IMG/VR virus record: IMGVR_UViG_3300010885_073914
Location: 1 to 59,579 of that record
Direction: 5' to 3' (one strand)
DNA: 59,579 nt
DNA from: a virus
Below are positions 57,880 to 59,579 of the stretch, piece after piece. The notes below the pieces were generated by a model. It made no database searches. It was given only the letters and a program-made list of their open reading frames with translations, and was not told where the DNA came from. The translations under genes and the position numbers were made by a program. Positions within the stretch are counted from its first letter, which is position 1, and each line of letters starts with the position of its first letter.

Positions 57880-59579
57880 ATGAAAATAAGGTCTTTAGCT
57901 GAAAATCAAGTTCGGGTCGCCATGCAAAATGGCTCACCCAGGATGCAACAAGGAGGTAAGTCAAAGGACCCCGGTGGTAATGCACCTTGTGGTTCAAAAA
58001 ACGGAGAGCCTATACCAGTCGAAGACTTTACAACAACAAACGAATACGTAGACAAGTTCGATCCCGCTAGCGGATGGGCGGGGGAGGTCACAAATGGAAA
58101 CGGTACAAAAGTTCCAGTGACGCCGCTTCCAGTGACTCCAAAAGATATAAATGACTGGATCCAACAGCAAATAGCAAACTACTTCACAGTACAAGGTCAA
58201 ACACCTCCAACGCAAATACCAAACCCTAGGTTTCCTATAAGGTTTGTTAATGGAGCCTGGCAGGGCCAGAGCCCTCAGATGAGCCAGTTTTTAACTGCTC
58301 TTTTTAATGCCTTTGGTTTAAATCCTCAACAATATCCCAACGGAATGAACCAGACCCAGTGGGATAATTACACAAATGGCGTTAAGACAATTGTTGAGAA
58401 TAATTACAAGGAACAGTATTGCAAAGAGTGGCTTGCTGAAATGAATAAAATCGTAGCAAGGGACAAAAAGCATTGCGGCAAATTAGGGTACGCAGTCGTT
58501 AAATCCGACACAAAATACTACAGCAGCGTGTGTGGATGGTGTCGAGATAAACAAGATGTAATATGTAATAAATGTAACAGTCCATCTGACTGCGTAGAAG
58601 TTGGTTCGTCACTTTCTTCCGAATGCTATGATTGTAAAAAAACTGAAGATTATTACATAAGGAGATGTCTTGTTAAAGACCCCCTCCCAGAAAATTGTGT
58701 TACGCCAACTCCTACAGTAACAGTCACAGTGACTACGACACAAAGGCCCCGATTTTGCTCTGATATTGGAGCTTCCTGTCAAGACCTGGGATACGAAGCA
58801 AACTGTTCATGTAAAAATAGTCAAGGGCAACCGTGCGGTGAAGGAGACGCTGCTTGTGAGTGTAAGTGTGAATGCGACTGCTCAATTATAGACCAAACGG
58901 GCGGGGTAGGAACTGGTTTGGATGCAAGCTGCAGAACTGAGTGTTGTTGCGATAAACCCGGAGAAGTCAACCAATATAAGAACACCAGGTTCTGTACAGG
59001 TGGGGCTGGTTTTATGGGAATCCTCTCGCTCGATTACGAGTGTGGTGTTACACCAACTCCAACGGTTACCCCAACAGAAACGCCAACGGTCACGCCGACT
59101 GAGACTCTAACTCAGACCCCAACTCTCACACCAACAGAAACACCAACAGAAACACCAACAGAAACACCAACAGAAACACCAACAGAAACACCAACAGAAA
59201 CACCAACAGAAACACCAACAGAAACACCAACATACACTCCTACATACACTCCTACAGAAACACCAACAGTAACTCCTACAGAAACACCAACAGTAACTCC
59301 TACAGAAACACCAACAGTAACTCCTACAGAAACACCAACAGTAACTCCTACAGAAACACCGACTGAAACACCAACAGAAACACCAACAGAAACACCAACA
59401 GAAACACCAACAGAAACACCAACAACAACACCAACAACAACACCAACAACAACACCAACAGAAACACCAACAGAAACACCAACAACAACACCAACAACAA
59501 CACCAACAGAAACACCAACAGAAACACCAACAGAAACACCAACAGAAACACCAACAGAAACACCAACAGAAACACCAAC
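57880..59579 (+). CDS. Cysteine-rich protein with TPTE repeats (partial, runs off right edge)
   Basis: Open from ATG 57880 to the window end (566 codons). GGAAGG lies ~11 bases before the ATG, rather far. N-terminal ~190 residues are globular ([13 protein letters not shown] ... [15 protein letters not shown] ... [14 protein letters not shown]). Then come ~30 Cys in ~190 residues (for example [24 protein letters not shown]), typical of disulphide-rich or metal-binding domains. Then a Thr/Pro stalk of TPTE and TPTV units runs to the edge. It resembles a surface adhesin or fibre with a mucin-like stalk, but the tag-like N-terminus shared with the 57371 peptide may mean virion packaging. The C-terminus is outside the window. 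Confidence 0.75.
   Translation, partial: MKIRSLAENQVRVAMQNGSPRMQQGGKSKDPGGNAPCGSKNGEPIPVEDFTTTNEYVDKFDPASGWAGEVTNGNGTKVPVTPLPVTPKDINDWIQQQIANYFTVQGQTPPTQIPNPRFPIRFVNGAWQGQSPQMSQFLTALFNAFGLNPQQYPNGMNQTQWDNYTNGVKTIVENNYKEQYCKEWLAEMNKIVARDKKHCGKLGYAVVKSDTKYYSSVCGWCRDKQDVICNKCNSPSDCVEVGSSLSSECYDCKKTEDYYIRRCLVKDPLPENCVTPTPTVTVTVTTTQRPRFCSDIGASCQDLGYEANCSCKNSQGQPCGEGDAACECKCECDCSIIDQTGGVGTGLDASCRTECCCDKPGEVNQYKNTRFCTGGAGFMGILSLDYECGVTPTPTVTPTETPTVTPTETLTQTPTLTPTETPTETPTETPTETPTETPTETPTETPTETPTYTPTYTPTETPTVTPTETPTVTPTETPTVTPTETPTVTPTETPTETPTETPTETPTETPTETPTTTPTTTPTTTPTETPTETPTTTPTTTPTETPTETPTETPTETPTETPTETP
59043..59579 (+). repeat. 12-bp tandem repeat ACACCAACAGAA (TPTE) to right edge
   Basis: Long array of ACACCAACAGAA units encoding TPTE, with variant units ACTCCTACAGAA, ACACCAACAGTA and ACACCAACAACA. 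It continues off the edge, so its full length is unknown. Confidence 0.95.

Noticed and set aside
59348-59578. Minus-strand frame of FLLV repeats at right edge
   Set aside because: Reverse frame of the TPTE array; the plus frame continues from a long globular and Cys-rich region.
1-59579. Circular or terminally redundant genome inferred from repeats at both edges
   Set aside because: The two edge repeats are different (VDPLTFP and TPTE) and the genes run outward in opposite directions, so the edges do not join.
1-59579. tRNA genes
   Set aside because: No cloverleaf with TTC-A-A arm and matching acceptor stem was noticed in intergenic DNA; a tRNAscan run would be decisive.

Overview
The window is part of the genome of a large, AT-rich, tailed double-stranded DNA phage with a contractile tail (myovirus morphology). 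The left 33 kb is a continuous tail and baseplate module read on the minus strand. Homologues of the T4 gp25, gp6, gp53, gp27 and gp5 families appear in the order tape measure, LysM/gp53-like, hub, spike, gp25, gp6/J, P2 I-like, which is the order of P2-type and contractile-injection tails. T4-type signatures also occur: late-promoter-like TAAATA boxes, and short N-terminal peptides that resemble the T4 capsid targeting sequence and are often followed by the [L/I]-x-E prohead-protease consensus. The host cannot be named from the sequence. No tRNA, rRNA, integrase, insertion sequence or CRISPR array was seen, and no gene-free stretch exceeds 300 bases.

Layout. 1-6.3 kb (minus): three consecutive fibre or decoration proteins sharing an HHN...DA motif and PKD-type domains, the last running off the left edge in tandem VDPLTFP repeats, plus a coiled-coil protein. 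6.4-6.9 kb (plus): a lone nucleoside deoxyribosyltransferase-like gene. 6.9-33.4 kb (minus): distal tail proteins, baseplate wedge and hub genes, a 4741-residue tape measure protein built of internal repeats, and a small gene with its own late promoter. 33.5-40.7 kb: small zinc-finger and membrane proteins, then a mixture of genes on both strands, many with the targeting-like N-terminus (P-loop kinase, CCA/poly(A) nucleotidyltransferase-like, several unknowns). 40.7-46.3 kb (plus): a zinc peptidase, then an overlapping operon of glycosyltransferase-like, patatin-like and exostosin-like genes. 46.3-53.5 kb: phosphoribosyltransferase, secreted trypsin-like protease, zinc-ribbon protein, membrane-anchored caspase-like protease, flavoprotein, dimethylargininase-like hydrolase, MscL-like channel and a sulfotransferase. 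53.5-59.6 kb: a second sulfotransferase, small basic proteins, an ADP-ribosyltransferase-like protein, a PD-(D/E)XK-like nuclease, a ferritin-like protein, and a cysteine-rich protein running off the right edge in TPTE repeats.

How it may fit together (inference): the left half builds the tail. The right half looks like a store of proteins made late, many carrying a head-packaging tag, so that enzymes such as the kinase, nucleotidyltransferase, flavoprotein and ADP-ribosyltransferase-like protein could be packed into the capsid and delivered with the DNA. Several late genes lack a Shine-Dalgarno sequence and have a TAAATA box at a fixed 4-6 bases before ATG, suggesting leaderless late mRNAs. 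One gene has its ribosome-binding site in a hairpin whose loop holds a late promoter, an arrangement known from T4 gene e.
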